Assembly: GCA_001939145.1 (NCBI GenBank)
Contig: LSRX01000282.1
Location: forward strand, 405,247 to 469,246
Direction: 5' to 3'
Length of the DNA stretch: 64,000 nt
From: Symbiodinium microadriaticum
Lineage: Eukaryota; Sar; Dinophyceae; Suessiales; Symbiodiniaceae
A program made the position numbers and the translations under genes. Of this stretch, positions 23,552 through 36,600 are shown in pieces (the first letter of the stretch is position 1; each line of letters starts with the position of its first letter). The notes beneath the pieces were generated by a model. That model was not told the origin of the DNA and did not search any database. It saw nothing but the letters and a program-made list of their open reading frames with translations.

Positions 23552-24778
23552 CAAGTTGGTTTGCAAGAATGCTTGTTCGTTGTTGCTCCACGTGCACGGT
23601 ACAGTATGTGCCACCAAGGACCCTGTCAGCTTGAGCCTTAAGGGACACAGGGTACGGCCTAACAGCAATGTTTGTGGTTCCAGTTGTCGGTCACAGCAAA
23701 CCACGATCTATGGGCTACATTCGCAGAGGCGCTTCTATTGCGAAGAGTGCTGCTATCGGCAAGTAGTGAAGTTGTGCAATTCACATGGCATGGTGTACTG
23801 TGATGTTGTTGCAGTTCAATGTTTGGACCGGACTTAGGCACCCTCACTGCGCTTGTGAGAGCCGCAGTGCTGCGTGCACCGTTACGCAACAAACGTATAC
23901 TGTTTTCACCACTGTCGGACGCATTGTCCTAGACAGCGTCTGAAGTTCAGAAAATCTGCCAACTGATCCTGACTGACACATTCCAGCCTCATGTTGACCT
24001 TCGAGCCAACTGTCGCCAACCTGCTGCTGCCTGGCCGACCTTTGCCGCAAACTTGGCCTCATGCTTTGCGAGCCTACCTGCGCTGAAGTAGGAGTCGCTT
24101 AGTAGTCAACCTAAAATACAAATCAAGCTTGAGGGGAGGGGTCTGCAGTTCGCGGGCCGAGAGTCAGTCTTCGTGGCGCTTTTGCCGCATATCTACAAGT
24201 CAGTCTACGGGATTCCTACGGCTAGACTTGCCGCAGGCATGAGCGCAAACCTGGTAGCACCATGCTTCGTTATCCTCCAAAGTAGAGGCGGCGACAGAGT
24301 CCTCAGACACCGTACCGGACGACCGAAAGCTGGATCGACGCTGGATTCAGAATCCCAGAGTTCCCTGCTGATGCATGCTGCGGGCCTGCACTCCTCGGCG
24401 GGCCTGGGCCCGGGAAAGGGTCAGCTTGCACTGAGCAGATGGCTATTGAGTTATTAGAATGATTAGACCTCGTCAGGGCACCGATCTCAAGGCAGTGGCA
24501 GCCTTGTTGCCATGCAGCTGAGGTGACTACGCTGCAGGGCAACCTCTACCGTCCCATCTTCCTTCGCTTCGTAGGGACTATTGGGAGCTCGAGTTGCAAT
24601 GCAGTGGTGCGCATGGTAGAGCTGGATGAAAAAAGCATCGAGTTTTTGGCTGGCCAAGACTGAGAGTGCCCAGAACTTTCTTGGAACCAGCTTTGCGACA
24701 CCTGGCACTCCTGCATACAGAGGCTACTAGCAGGCATAGCTACAGCTAGGCTGAGTGCTGCAGTCTGATTTGTCCCGG

Positions 24779-25634
24779 ATGACCGGCAGGATTCCGCCAT
24801 ATGGCGAAGATCCTCACCAAGTGCTTGGACTGTGCCCAGGTGCCGCGGGCACTTGACTGGTAGCTGTGAGGAACTCGGCCGACCCTGCTCCAATTTCAGG
24901 TGCCTCCGCCGCAGAGGTCCGTGCAGCCTACCTCAAATCTGCGCTGCGTACGCATCCAGACCTGGCCCGCAGCTCCGCTGAGGCGGGAAAGGGCACATGT
25001 GGTTGCATCAATCGGATTGTGTTCTTTTTTGCGATAATGAAGTCAGATCTGAAGTTGGAGGTCCACGAGTTTGCGACAGGGGCATGATTGCAATTCCAGG
25101 CCTTGTTGTCTACTACACCATGTCATCCAGGCGGCCAAGCAAAGCGAAGCATTCCGGCGAGTCGCAGAGGCGTATCAACAGCTCCGCAACCCTCGAGGAG
25201 CGAAAGTGTTTATCGGTGTTGGCCATGGAAGAGCACTGCAAAGGGAATTCCGTGACAGCCAACACGCTGGATGTTGAGGATCACAAGCATCGGTCGGCTC
25301 CGCTCCAAAGGAGGGCTGGCTCCGCTTCTGCCTCGTGCTTATCTCGCACCCCCTTGTCCAAGCGGCGAGTCTAGACTCGAGTCGAGGTTCCGTCAGCCAG
25401 GAGCAGGCGGAGAGACTTTTCCGCGACGCCTTCAACGGTCGCGGCTTGGACGAGATGCTTCAAGAGGAGCTTCGAAGGGGCACTGGTTGCCATTCGTTCG
25501 CCCGATAAGCCCTGCTTGCTCTGTGTCCGGCTGAATCGCAGGAATTGCGGCGAGTGGGGCTGAAGCCAGGAGTTCACGCTGCAGCTGTCCGCGAAGGCAC
25601 TTTGGCTAGCGGCAAGCGGCTAGGACCATCGTGA
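24779..25634 (+). CDS. J-domain (DnaJ/Hsp40) protein
   Basis: Exons are 24779-24839 (start MTGRIPPYGEDPHQVLGLCP), 24900-24982, 25131-about 25205, about 25350-25466 and 25542-25634. Together they give a J domain: DPHQVLGL, helix II AAYLKSALR, the HPD tripeptide intact at 24953-24961, and helix III/IV FRRVAEAYQQL. The intron 24840-24899 is GT-AG; 24983-25130 is GC-AG with the direct repeat gcgg at both ends; 25467-25541 reads as GA-AG. The last exons (SQEQAERLFRDAFNGRGLDE, then ELRRVGLKPGVH) stay in frame but have no assigned domain. A Met at 24779 is the first plausible start; an upstream targeting exon cannot be excluded. J-domain proteins stimulate Hsp70 ATPase; the client is unknown. Confidence 0.8.
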
Positions 25635-27342
25635 TGGCCAGCGTTGACCAGAGCCTGAAACGGACCTGAAACAAGAGCAGCAGCAACAGGAGGAAAGCAT
25701 GCACACAGACGACTTAAAGACAGATGCTTGCGTGTTAGTACAATATAAACGTTCGGCAGGGGTGGTGTCATCGTGGCAGCTGGCATAAGCGACCGAAGCT
25801 GTCGTTGTCATCGCCCCTGCACACTAGTGGGAATTGCAGGCCACGAAGCCGACACAAGCCTTTGGTCACCTTGAGTGCTGTTCCCCCTACTTTGCCAAGG
25901 TATTTTTGCTCGACTTCTCCGCTCCGCGCAGGCAGCTTCACGGCTGCCTTTGCCCCAAGAGGCCCGCAAAGTTGGGTTGAACGACGGCTGCCTGCACCAT
26001 TGCTTCAACACGGGACTCAATCTTGCATCAGTTTGACAGGTAACCGACAAGCCGCGTCCGGAAGAGAACTGGCCGCGACTGGATGTTCAGAGGGAGCACT
26101 TCGTGGGCAGCGATGGGCACAAGTGGATGCGCACCTAATCCAAAACCCAGTATCTGCAGTTCTGGGACAAAGGCATGTTCAGAGAAGTCCTGCACCTTCG
26201 TCTTTAGAAAGTGGTCACTTATGTGGAAGCTCGCAGAGTAATTTTGCAATACGCTTACAAGATTCTGATTGGAGGACTGAGGTTAGTCTAGTGTAGCTGG
26301 AAGTTTCGGATATCCTTCCTTCAAAGCCTCGAGAACTACTCGAGTAGGGATCGCAATGTCTTGTGAAAGCAATGGTCCGATGAGTAAGGAATTAAGTCGC
26401 TGTATCCATCCAAGGCATCTACACCACGACTCGATGGCCAAATGGAAGGAAGGAGGTGGTCAGTCCTGTGCCCAAAAGCACATCGTGTGAAATCATGCAG
26501 TTGCAAAGCTGGCAGGAGCACGTCCTGGAGAAGCCTGTGTACAGAATGTGATGCGATTGGGCTTCGAATGGCTTCGACATGCTTCGACCCAGGTGTCCTG
26601 AGTGAAAATGTGGAGCAGCTGCTCCTCGAAACCACTTCCGTGTTGCCGTGGGGCACGCGACAGAAGAAGCCACAGTGCTGATTGATCTGTGATTGTCAGC
26701 AGCATCCTGCGTGCAAGCCTTGCACCTTGCTTTGCTGCAACATGCTGCAACGCATGCGAAGCACGTTTGTTAATCCCGTTAACTTGGCAGCAACAGACAT
26801 GCCTATGAATCTCTGAAAACTGGTAGCAGAGCCTCGACAGCGGAACCCAGTGGATGGAAATGGAGCGAAAGAAACATGTACAAACTTAAAACAGTCCACC
26901 CGACCTCTGAAGTCCACCTTGAAGCATTCGCATAGAGTCATACCAGCCCTTGAAGAAACCGCGATTGGGAATTGTGGGGCTAGAGTGCCTGTCCAGCTGC
27001 TCAAACCAGGCGCCTGCCTTCCTGCGTGGGTTGAAGCTTTTTGTGGTTTTCTCAATGCAGAGCCAGGCCAATGACCATTGCTGCACCCAAAAGTGCCCCT
27101 TCACGCCCCCACAAGCTTTCGCTCGGGCCTTGGCGGATTTGCAGAGTCTGCTGTCAGGGCAAGCAGCTTCCATTCTGTAAGGCCTGCCGAGTGCAAAGCA
27201 TGGATCCAGGCATGAAGTGGGTGCTCACATCCCCTCGAAGGAAATTGGAGCACTGCTGACACAACTACACACTTGTGTTATTCCATGAAGGGTCGTGCCC
27301 AAAGTACCGCTGGGTCGCGTTATACATATGTTTTCTCTGCAG
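25635..27342. other. no assigned gene
   Basis: No domain, repeat or RNA gene was recognised. Short open frames on both strands have no supporting splice structure. Confidence 0.4.
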
Positions 27343-29480
27343 GCAGTTGCTGGAGACTGGCAGGCTCTTGGAAAAGCGCCGGGTCCTTGCGCTAGCTAGA
27401 TTCGGAGCGCGCGGCCTGCGATCTGCACGCTTGCCGTGCAAGAAACGAGGCCCCTGGCAGTGCGAATGGATCCTCGACTGGGTGTCGCGGCCACTGAGCC
27501 GCGAAGGGCATTCGTGCCGCGAAATTTGTGGTTGGACTGTTGAGCTACATACAGTTGGTTATCATTCGGTTGCAGCATAGCTATCCTGAGGCAGTGAAGC
27601 AGGACTGGCGAGCAGGGTGCCCCAGATCCTCTAAGGAAATAGCTCGATTTATAGAGCTGCTTGCAGTTTCGGTGTTCGGAAACTTGCTACCAAGCCGCTG
27701 TTGAAGTGGTCTCTGCTGCAGGGATTTCTGAAAGCCCGGGAGCTGCACCGTTGGAGACGCAGCACGCCTTTGCATTCCGTTGGCCCGTTGGCAGGCGATC
27801 CAGTTCGTGGGCGAAAATTTACGAGCAGACAAAAGCTTCATGTTGCAGGCCCTGGAATGTGGTAGGCATGCCCCGATAAGGAGCCATTATTGTGCATCCC
27901 TTTGTCGGCGAGAGCTAGTAGGTCTCTCCCTAGGTAAGGAGAACATCGAATATTGTGAACACGGAGTCTTTGGTCTGGCTCTTGCTCTAAGTCTGAAGCT
28001 TCACAGTGCTGCAGTAGGGGAGCGGACAACGTTGCAGAATCGCACGGTGAGAACTCTCCATCCGCAGAGAGGCCTTGCAATATTCCGGCTTCGCGTTGCA
28101 GTTCGCCTCCCAAGCTCTGCGGTGCGATCGTGAGGCTCAGGGGACGGGCCGGGATCCTGTCAAACGTGTTGGCTAGCCAAATACGAGTTGGACGAGCGGT
28201 TTTGCCCCACAGGTCGTACTGGAGGCAGTTCGCAAGGACTGCTTCCCATTCTTCCGCATTGGTCTCCTCGTGCTTTGGACAGTCAGTAACGTGCTTTCGC
28301 CGGCACGCACGCATCTTTGGTGCACTTTACCGTCTTCTCAGGGAGAGCTACCGCAAATGCAAGTCGCCACATAGACTCGTGCATCACCGGATAGTAAGAT
28401 GCAGCACAATTATTTGAGCAAGTTCCGCCTTCATGGGTCTATCGTGTGCAGTGTCTTTGGGCCTGTGGTGGTTTCGTTGTGTCGAACAACGACATGACGA
28501 CTTGCTTCTTCGCGGCATGATCGACTAGAGTCCGTGTGAGCGAGAGAGAGCGCACAATTGACCGAATGTCAGTGTGCCAACTGCAGTCTTGAGGACGGAT
28601 GCTCGATCCGGCATGCCTTCTACCAAGCCTTCAGAGAGGAGTTCGATATTGTCAAAGAGGCTCAGGGCTCAGGACTTTAACACGAGGTTTGCTGACAAGA
28701 CAATTGGCTCAGAGTGCAGTTGGTACGATCTGCTCAGCACAAGCACATGTGCCATTGTGCAGGCGGTTGCCAACGACTGGCGGGCACTGCAGTTCGCGTC
28801 CACCGAGATGAAGAAAAACAAGGAGATAGGCCTGCCACATCCAATCGCAGCTTTGGCAGACTTGCTACGGCATAAAATGGCAGCTCTCGTGGCCATTGAG
28901 CAGAGCTGGGAAGCGGTGCGATTCATCGACGAGGACCATTTGACCGCATGGCGTGAGTCCAGATCGTTCCGCTGAGCCATTCCCGGAAAGCTTGTTGTTT
29001 TGCCTTCTGAGCAGTTGGCTGAGTCGGCCCGTCGGCACTCCAAAAAATTCTGGAATGCACTGCATCTTGCCAGCAACTCCTGAAAAGGAGCTACAGGGGA
29101 ATTATGCCATCATGGATGCGGCAGTTTCGCAGCATGGAGAGGCTGGCTGGCCAGAGTCTGCAAGCTGCGCGAATCCCTCGGCAAACGGCTTGGAAGTGGC
29201 ATGACGGTTTTCAAGTAGGGATAGCCCTACTGCAACCCCTGCACCCTGAGCAACGGTCACATCGTCACACCGCAAGACGGTGCAACCTGGCAGTTAAGTT
29301 TTTCAGCGGAGCAGCTCCAGGCGCTGCGGTTTGCCAGCGAAACGCTGCGTGCGAACGCGGTGCTGGAAGTGAACTTAGCCATTTCGGTGGAGCAGTCAAT
29401 TGTCAATTGCTCGCCGGCGTTGTTTGCAAAAAGCTCCTCGGTCAGGTCAGAAAGGCAGCAGAGAATGGCTGGCAGGTCGG
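27343..29480 (+). CDS. DUF4116 repeat protein
   Basis: Several exons encode the pattern of DUF4116, a repeat of unknown function expanded in dinoflagellates. They are 27343-about 27370 (AVAGDWQAL), about 27789-27861 (WQAIQFVGENLRADKSFML), 28763-28829 (AVANDWRALQFASTEMKKN), 28884-28952 (ALVAIEQSWEAVRFIDED), about 29321-29375 (ALRFASETLRANAVLEV) and about 29446-29474 (VRKAAENGWQ). The intron 28830-28883 is 54 nt and GC-AG; joining it restores the repeat register. The donor at 28953 is a good GTGAGT. A diverged copy may lie at 27474-27520. Start, end and some exons are missing, and 27862-28762 holds either a long intron or unplaced exons. No function is known for the family. Confidence 0.75.
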
Positions 29481-30346
29481 CAGCCTTTGGCTTGAGTTAT
29501 TTGCTTGCTCACTACCCGGAGTCTTGCGAGGTTGTGGCTGAGGGAAACGAAATAGTCCTCCAGTCGCGAGCACAGCATTTCCGGTCCCGAAAAGGGGCTT
29601 CATCGTTCATTCACTTGGCCTGCTACTGGTGAAGGAAAGCAGGAGCGAAAGTGTTACCACCTTTCGCCCTTTAGCCGAGGCTGAGAACCGAAGGGCTGAC
29701 CTGGGCGCCGCGGCCTGTTCGCAACCCGTAGCCTTAGTCGGAGCACCAAGTTGTCAACACAACTCGGCGGAAAGCTCGCAACCCGACCTGAGACCGATTA
29801 CGCGGCCTGTGCGATTATGATTAGACAGGAATTATGCTTCGCCTGGCAGCCTGCAAATGCATGAAGCTGGCGGCATTCTTGTTTGTGAGGTAGGCTTGAC
29901 CCAGCTGTGGGTGGGGATTAGTTGGTCTCGAGGGCCAAGGCACACTTGCAACGTCTCAATGGTTCCCCATTGTGCGGCGAGCTTAAGTGCTGGCAAGGCC
30001 CCGGACCTGGACCTAGTACGGTACCGCATCTTTTCTAGCCATGCCGAAGGCATGACGATCTTGTAGCATCGGTACCGGCACCGTTAGAAATGAGCTGGAG
30101 GCTTCAAGATCAGGGGGTCTGTACTGCTTTCAGGTGGGAGTTCTTGTGGACACTCACTTGAGAAGAGGGTCAGTAACAGCGAAACTCGCACTCGCATCAT
30201 CTATCAAATTTATAAGATACCGTGCAAAATCACGTCCCACACCCCACTCCAGCCGTGAATCTAAAGGGTGTCCACACAAATCCTCGGCATAGTTCGCTCC
30301 ATGGACTCCATTCGCGCGAGTCTCAGGGCACCACCATCCGAAATAA
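29481..30346. other. no assigned gene
   Basis: The tail of the DUF4116 gene may extend here, but no further module was recognised. Nothing else was identified. Confidence 0.4.
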
Positions 30347-31058
30347 TTGAATCCCAGGGTGCTATCCGAACAGTGCGAGGAGGACATTTATCGGATCCTC
30401 AGTGGATGTTGCGTGGTCGTGGTTTCGGTTGGCGGCTCGAGAAGGGCACTGCACTCCCTAATTCAAAGGCCGCTGAGCCTGGAATATGGGTGGGTTGTGG
30501 CCTCATTTTGTGCCGCCGCCTTTGGCTCCGCCATGTCTGCTTTCGCAGACAGTAGACCTCACCAACCGTGCGCTAGCTGCACTTGGAGGCTCGCTTGAGG
30601 CAAAGGGGGACCTGAGCGCGGGAAGACTTCAGCACTGACACAGTGCTTGTGCTTTGCTTGTGCTTGAGGGGTTTGCTCCGCTTAGGCTTACTCCTTGCCA
30701 TGCGGCATGAGGTTGTGACCTGGTGCAGGCATGGAGCCCAGCCAAGAGGAGCCCAAGGCCTCCGTTCGACGAGGCGAGCTTCCATCTCAAGTATTCGGCA
30801 CGGAAGCAAATTGGCATTGCTTTTCACCGGTAGTCCGGTAGTCCTGCGACGAGCTTATGAAGGAAACGGAAAGGCATCACCTCAGCATCCGAAACCCTGC
30901 TTGACAAGCACCTGCCAAGCCTGAGTGCCGAGCAAGGAGTGATCGTCATGCTCGGGCTGACTGCTTCGGCCCTGCTTGGCCTTGCCACTTGGAGTTCGAC
31001 TGACAATTCCCATTACCTGCGTGAGATGCCTGTGTTGTCTGCTGAACCTACCACGTAG
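30347..31058 (+). CDS. putative membrane protein exons, unknown family
   Basis: Two plus-strand segments look coding. About 30347-30553 gives a Cys/Val-rich hydrophobic stretch (GCCVVVVSVGG) and later YGWVVASFCAAAFGSAM. The segment 30886-31058, behind a cctcag acceptor, reads SETLLDKHLPSLSAEQG, then a transmembrane helix VIVMLGLTASALLGLATW, and stops at TAG. A short stretch near 30770-30830 (FHLKYSARKQIGIAF) may be a middle exon. I do not recognise the protein and the joins are not fixed; it may be one gene or two. Confidence 0.4.
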
Positions 31059-31447
31059 AGCTATTTCTGCATACTCCTCGCCGAACTTTTGAAGATGCCT
31101 GAGGGATCGAGGCTTGCGGCCACAGAATCTTTGCAGCTTGGCTCAGAGTTTGCCGGGTGCGAGCTCTAAAGCTTTGAGGCCTTCGCAGGGTTGATGCCTT
31201 CGCGAGAGATTGTAACACACCTGCTTTTTTTGGACATCGTCGTAGCTCAGAGTTTGGGAGTCAGACATCATCGCAACAAGTAGCCTAGAAGAAAGCATGT
31301 CCTTTTCACGCCAAGATGTTGCAGAAAGTTCCGTTTGGCAATCTTGAGTTGGCCGGCTCCAAGGTTGAGAGTGGTACGATAGAGAGGGGTGACTGAAATT
31401 CAATGGCATGATGTGTAAATGCTCTGGGCTGAGGAAGTCCCCCTTTT

Positions 31448-31930
31448 GTGCTTAAGCACACGCTGCGGATGCTCGCGGGGCACAGTATGCCAAGGCTGTG
31501 GGCTCCGGAGGCTCCGGAGGTTGAAGGCCGCCGGTTGCGGGCGAATGCAGCCTCGGAGGAGGTGCGATGTGCTGTTCGAGGGATTCGGGAGCCAAATGAG
31601 CCGGGTGCAAGAGGACGAGAGATCTTGGAATCCTGTGAATTCTTCTTGCGGCCGCTTTATCGTGTTCAGGACCCAGTTTGGGGCTGCGGGCTTTTGGGGA
31701 AGATCCCCGGCATCTCTGAGAGCGGAGCCTCGAAAGACACGCAAAAGTTCATCGACGCACTGAAGAAAAGCAGCTCCTTTAACAAGGCCCGGGGGAGAGG
31801 ACAGGAACAGAGGGGGATCCCGGGGATCCTGCCTTGCTGTTGGTTATTTCAATTGTGGTTGGTGTGTGTGTTTGCCGTCCCTCTTGGAGCTAAGCAAGCA
31901 CTTATTTTGATGTACGAAGCATGGGCCTAA
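31448..31930 (+). CDS. open frame of 160 codons, possibly an exon
   Basis: The frame contains a stretch with protein-like make-up (GKIPGISESGASKDTQ, then KFIDALKKSSSFNKA) and ends in a hydrophobic tail (LFQLWLVCVFAVPLG). The first half is Arg/Glu-rich and less convincing. No family was recognised. Real exon borders are probably inside the frame, perhaps around 31670-31790. Confidence 0.3.
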   Translation: MLKHTLRMLAGHSMPRLWAPEAPEVEGRRLRANAASEEVRCAVRGIREPNEPGARGREILESCEFFLRPLYRVQDPVWGCGLLGKIPGISESGASKDTQKFIDALKKSSSFNKARGRGQEQRGIPGILPCCWLFQLWLVCVFAVPLGAKQALILMYEAWA

Positions 31931-32093
31931 GCTTGGTGTGGTTCGCCCAAGCCCTCGAAGCTCTGGTAGTCACCGTCTGCGATTCCATCGGGCCATATCA
32001 CAAGATTGCACCTAGATACTCCATTCTATCTGCGCTGGGAAGTCGGACCTCACGTCCTGCCTGTGCTGGCGTCAGTGCCTAACATAGCGCTCC

Positions 32094-33323
32094 TTACTCC
32101 ACTTCACGTACCTCTGTTTGAGCCAGCAGCCGCCTTGCCCCGAAGTAGAAGGACCGCAACCGACTTGTCAAATTGACCTTCATGTCGGATTGATGGAGTG
32201 CTTCGATAAGCGTGAGTGTGCGCAGCCGAGCTTCGTGAAATTGAAGACAGGTTCGTATTACCCAATGTCCATGTACATCATCAGCGAAAAAGCTCAAGTG
32301 AGCTCGACACCACTCAGGACCCAGCATTCTGCAGAGTCGAATAGTCCAGGCCGTGAAAACGCTTGGAACGGACAACCCGGTCGAAGTGCACGCTTCATGC
32401 TGACACGAATGCTGCTCCCACAGTGTCTCACTATGCATGTAGATTGTCTGCGTGTCTCTACCACCAGTCTCGCCAATGCATCCGACACTCCTACCTCCCT
32501 ACGACTCTCATACATCACTCCGAACGGCATGCAATCAAGAGCCTTCGCCACATCCAGACTTATCATCAATCCCCGACATATCTCAGGTAGGTCGCCTGTG
32601 GTAAATCGAGTGGGGGCTCCGCCATGCCTGCCCCTCTGTAAGAGTGCAAATTGGTAGCCCACTGATGTCCAGTTGTTGTTTACTCAGGAAGCATCTAACC
32701 TGGAACAGTCTACCCGGCCCAGCCTCTGCCATCTAATGTGTTGGGGGTCAGCAAGGTCTCTGCGCACTCCCTCTAGTACTCCACCGCCCCCTTTGCGGCC
32801 TGCAGCAGAGTGAAAAAAAATCCAGTCATCCATTGACCAACCCCAACTGAAATCCCAGTGTGTCTGCTGCAAGATGACAACACTTATCTTGCGGTTCTTC
32901 TTCGTTTGCAGCCACTGCTTTAACTCCGTGAAGAGTACATGCGATAATCCGCCCGCATTCCAGGAAAGAAAACGAAATCTGGGCTTCTCTCGTATCACCA
33001 CTTTGTCCTCTGTTACCGGGAGCATCAGCGAACACGATACCAGTCGACGGCCCCTGTACATGGTCTCGTCTTTCAGCTGTGCACGACTCACGACTTGCTG
33101 CAGGCTTGTAGTAAGCCCTGTTCCTAATCCTCGAAAATTCTACTTCAGGTACTGAAACAGCTTCAACGTCCCCCTCCTGCGTTCGCCACCGGAGCAGATG
33201 CCCCGATAGCTTTAGGTCCCCGGTGGGTGAGGACCAACCCTCACGCCAGTGATGCCTCGCTGCATTGCCGACTGTTGCTGTTCTCATCACTCCGGGCTGA
33301 GCGCACTCAATTCTTGTCGTCAC
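32094..33323 (-). mobile_element. internally deleted LINE (endonuclease + reverse transcriptase)
   Basis: Reading down the minus strand, 33091-32684 gives the start of an AP-type endonuclease (FRFLSWNAGGL, then VVILQQTHW and GRKGGGGVLEGVRRDL). 32662-32094 gives the core of a reverse transcriptase (ISLDVAKALDCMPFGVMYE, then GCPFQAF and FFADDVHGHWV with the catalytic DD). Only about 20 bp separate the two. Intact elements have the rest of the endonuclease and several hundred residues in between, so a large internal deletion has occurred. The upstream open frame to 33323 may be ORF1 or 5' sequence. Frame breaks show it is dead. It lies antisense between two plus-strand genes. Confidence 0.85.
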
Positions 33324-33606
33324 TCATCGACTCGTGCTGCGCAGTGCGCCGCGGCATCATACGTCCTTCTGCCTAAAGAAAAGCTGCAACTCCAATCGCA
33401 CAGCTCTCGAGGAGAGCACCATAAGCAGTGTTTGGTTGCGGTGCTCAGAGCCTTCTAGGAAGCATACGTTCCTTTAATAGGCCCGTGTTTCACATGACGA
33501 TGCTCTGCTTCAACCGCTCATGGTGCTTTACTACTACTGCTGCTGCTATATACTGCTACTGCTGCTCCTCCTCCTCCTCCTCGTGGTGTAGAATAAACAG
33601 TGTTTA

Positions 33607-36600
33607 ATGCAGAAGGAAAGTTCGGACGAGAGCCACCCACCGTGCAAGGTGATGTTCTGGAACTGGAACCTGGCTCCTGAGGAACCCCTCACCGAAGACT
33701 TCATTTTCATGCCGGAAGTTTGGGGGTCCGGTGTGGTGAACGAGGAGTGGGTGCGCCAAGCCGACACGACGAATTTCCTGGACAGCCACGGCAAGCAATC
33801 TCCGGCCACCATGGCGAACCTCATGATGGGCATGAACGAGCCCGATATTCAGGGAAGCTGCATGGGCAACATGTTTGGCAGGTGCGTCAAGCACCCTGGC
33901 AGCATGGGGAGGAAAGGGAGTTCGGCAAGTGATGGTGATACTTTGGCCGCCTCCTTCTCCTGAGCCTCTTGAGGCCATGCGATGATGCCGCTGTGCACGG
34001 CAATGATTGCCCAAAGGCCGACATTTCTCTGCAGAGAGATCTGCTGCTTGCTCACGTGCACTGCTTCCGGTCTTCCGGCGCGTTCGAAATCTCTTGCCCG
34101 TTCCTGCTTGCGAACAAGCTCATGTCATTCAACTTGAGGATCAGAAAAGCCGGGTTTTTGTTAGCTGAGGAGCTGGATGTCAATCTCCCTCCTGCGAGTG
34201 CTAATTCTCGAGGTATGTGCAGCTTCGCCGCAGCTTGAAATTGCACAAGTCAACACAGCGTCGAAACCCGTCGAGCCATACGTTGCACAATTTCTTATGA
34301 AGCCAAGTCACTTGCCAAAACAAAGGCAACTGCTGGGAGAGCGCCTACGCCACAGGGGTGGGCTTCTGGCCCGTGGGCGGCTGTTCGGCGTTGCAGCCCC
34401 TGCCGGAGCTCTGGGAACAAGAGCCGTTTCTTGCATGGTTTACCGGCGCAGGTTCGCTTTTCAGGCAAAGACTCGTGGGTTGTGGAAGTAGTTAAGTAGA
34501 CGGTTAAACAGCCTCGCAGCCAAAAAGCACCATTGGTTTACTTGACGAATCTTGACGAGCAGTGGCCGCGTCGATTCGAAGGCAAATTATCTTAAGATAC
34601 GCCGACTGAGGGGCTGCATCAACACCGTCATGACAAACTGGAAGAAAACGGCTGCGATCGCTGTCAACAAGGGCTACAAGTACCTGTCCACCCCTCTGTT
34701 GGCGGCGCCTTGGACGATCCCTTTGCTTCTCCTCGCGAACTTCTGATCCCTTCGAGGCAGAAAGAGGACCAACGTGGGAGGTGGTTTGTTTCAATTCTTG
34801 TGCTAAGGTATACGTAAGCTACGCAGAAAAGTTCATTGAATATGCCTGCGACTGCCATAATGGTGCGTTTTGGCAGCAACCAGCTCTCGAGTGCATCACA
34901 CGACAGAGTTGCTGTTCCGTCAGTACTTGCTAAGGTTTGCGGCTGCACAGATGCGAGCTGTGGCTGTCCGGTATATGTTGCTTGGAAGTGTTTGGCTTGA
35001 TGTGGCTCCCAGCAAAGATCAAAGAGTCAACGAAGCTTGACTTGGCCCTGGAACATGGCTCCGAGATACTCGACCCCAATACTAGCGATGCAGGGCATGA
35101 GAGTAGCCGTGAGCCTGTCGTCAATGCGCTCCTTTGCAGCTTGCATACAAGGCGGACCGATGTTTGGGTCAAACTGAGGTTGGGCTTCATTTCTATGCCT
35201 TCGACTGCCGACCGGTGTCCACATCTGCTTATTACAACTTCCAGGCCCACACTGCAATAGGTGTTTCCGGTGCATCCTATGGTCCGCATGCGTCCCCTGT
35301 ATTGAAACATGTATCATCGTCTTTGTGCCGTCGACACTGTGCCGTGCGAAAGATTTGCAGCTCCATACATAAGCCGACATCAGATGAGCGACGAAAAAAG
35401 TCTCAGCCGAAAGCCCTCAACTGGTACGTTTAGATGAACCAAAGCCACAGCAACACTACGCTAGTCAGGATCGTGGCTTTCATTCACGGAGGTTTTGTTC
35501 ATTCTTGAGCCTGACAGAATTCTGTGTTGAGGCACGGGTGCAAGACATCGCGCAGCTGATGGAGATTCCCAGCTGCACAAGCATTTCAAATTTCGTGCAC
35601 GAAAGACGTCGCGGGCGTTTGCTGGCGAAGGACGAAGGAGCCAAGAAGGAAGTGGGTTCTGGGATGTAGGGAAAACTTTAAGCCCCAATACCCAACAGCC
35701 GGCCTTTGGTGCAGCCCGATATCGAGTGATGCAAGCTTGCGATAACACGCAGAAGCAAGTAGACAAGCGTGCGATGCTCCAATTGCTAGACCGTGCTAAT
35801 TGAGTGCCAAGCAACTCACGGGTTTTGTTTGGAACGGGTTTGCTCATTTCGTGCCGCTTGATAGTACATACGAGGACCTGGTGGCCTGAGCCCTTTCAGC
35901 CACTGCATTCTGCTAGTCAGCTGTCACCAGAGATTTGACCTAAAATCTGTGGAACCTGGCCTGGATCGAAGGAGCAGTTTTGTCAACCCTCGTGGACGTT
36001 GCTGCGGGGACGTTTAACTACAGTACCACTTTCCTACTCCTAAACTTCCTAAGCCATCATACCTCGACGTCGTACGTTGGATTTCTCATGTTGCATCGAC
36101 AAGAGGCTTTGGAGTTCAACTGGAGGTCACAGTGCAAGAAACATCCCGCAGGGCAAACCTTCCAAGTGTTCGCTCTTGCGAGAGCTATCTGTTCTCGGAC
36201 ATCATGCGTCTGAGCTGCTGTGGGTGCTGAAGCGATTATGACCTTGAGTTCAGTGTAGTGTAAGAAACCTACGCGTCTTTGGCTTTCTGCTAAAATGTGT
36301 GTTCAGGAAATTTAGCCTTGCGCATCTCGCCGCGAGAGCGATGTGCTGCGAGGGATTTGACCGGGCGAGCTCCAATCAAGCCTGTGGAAAAGGGTTGTGA
36401 CACTCATGCCGCATGCCTTATGACGATTAGTGCCTGGCAATCCGGCATGCGCAGATACCGAAACAGAGAGGCATGCTGCCTCCAGCTCAGGAAGTATCCC
36501 TTCATTAAAGGCGCCATCGTCAACGAGGCACACCGGTCGTCTGGTAGAACCGATTCCAACATCCACCGCCGCCTAAGAATCTGCTGTCCAGGTGGGAATG

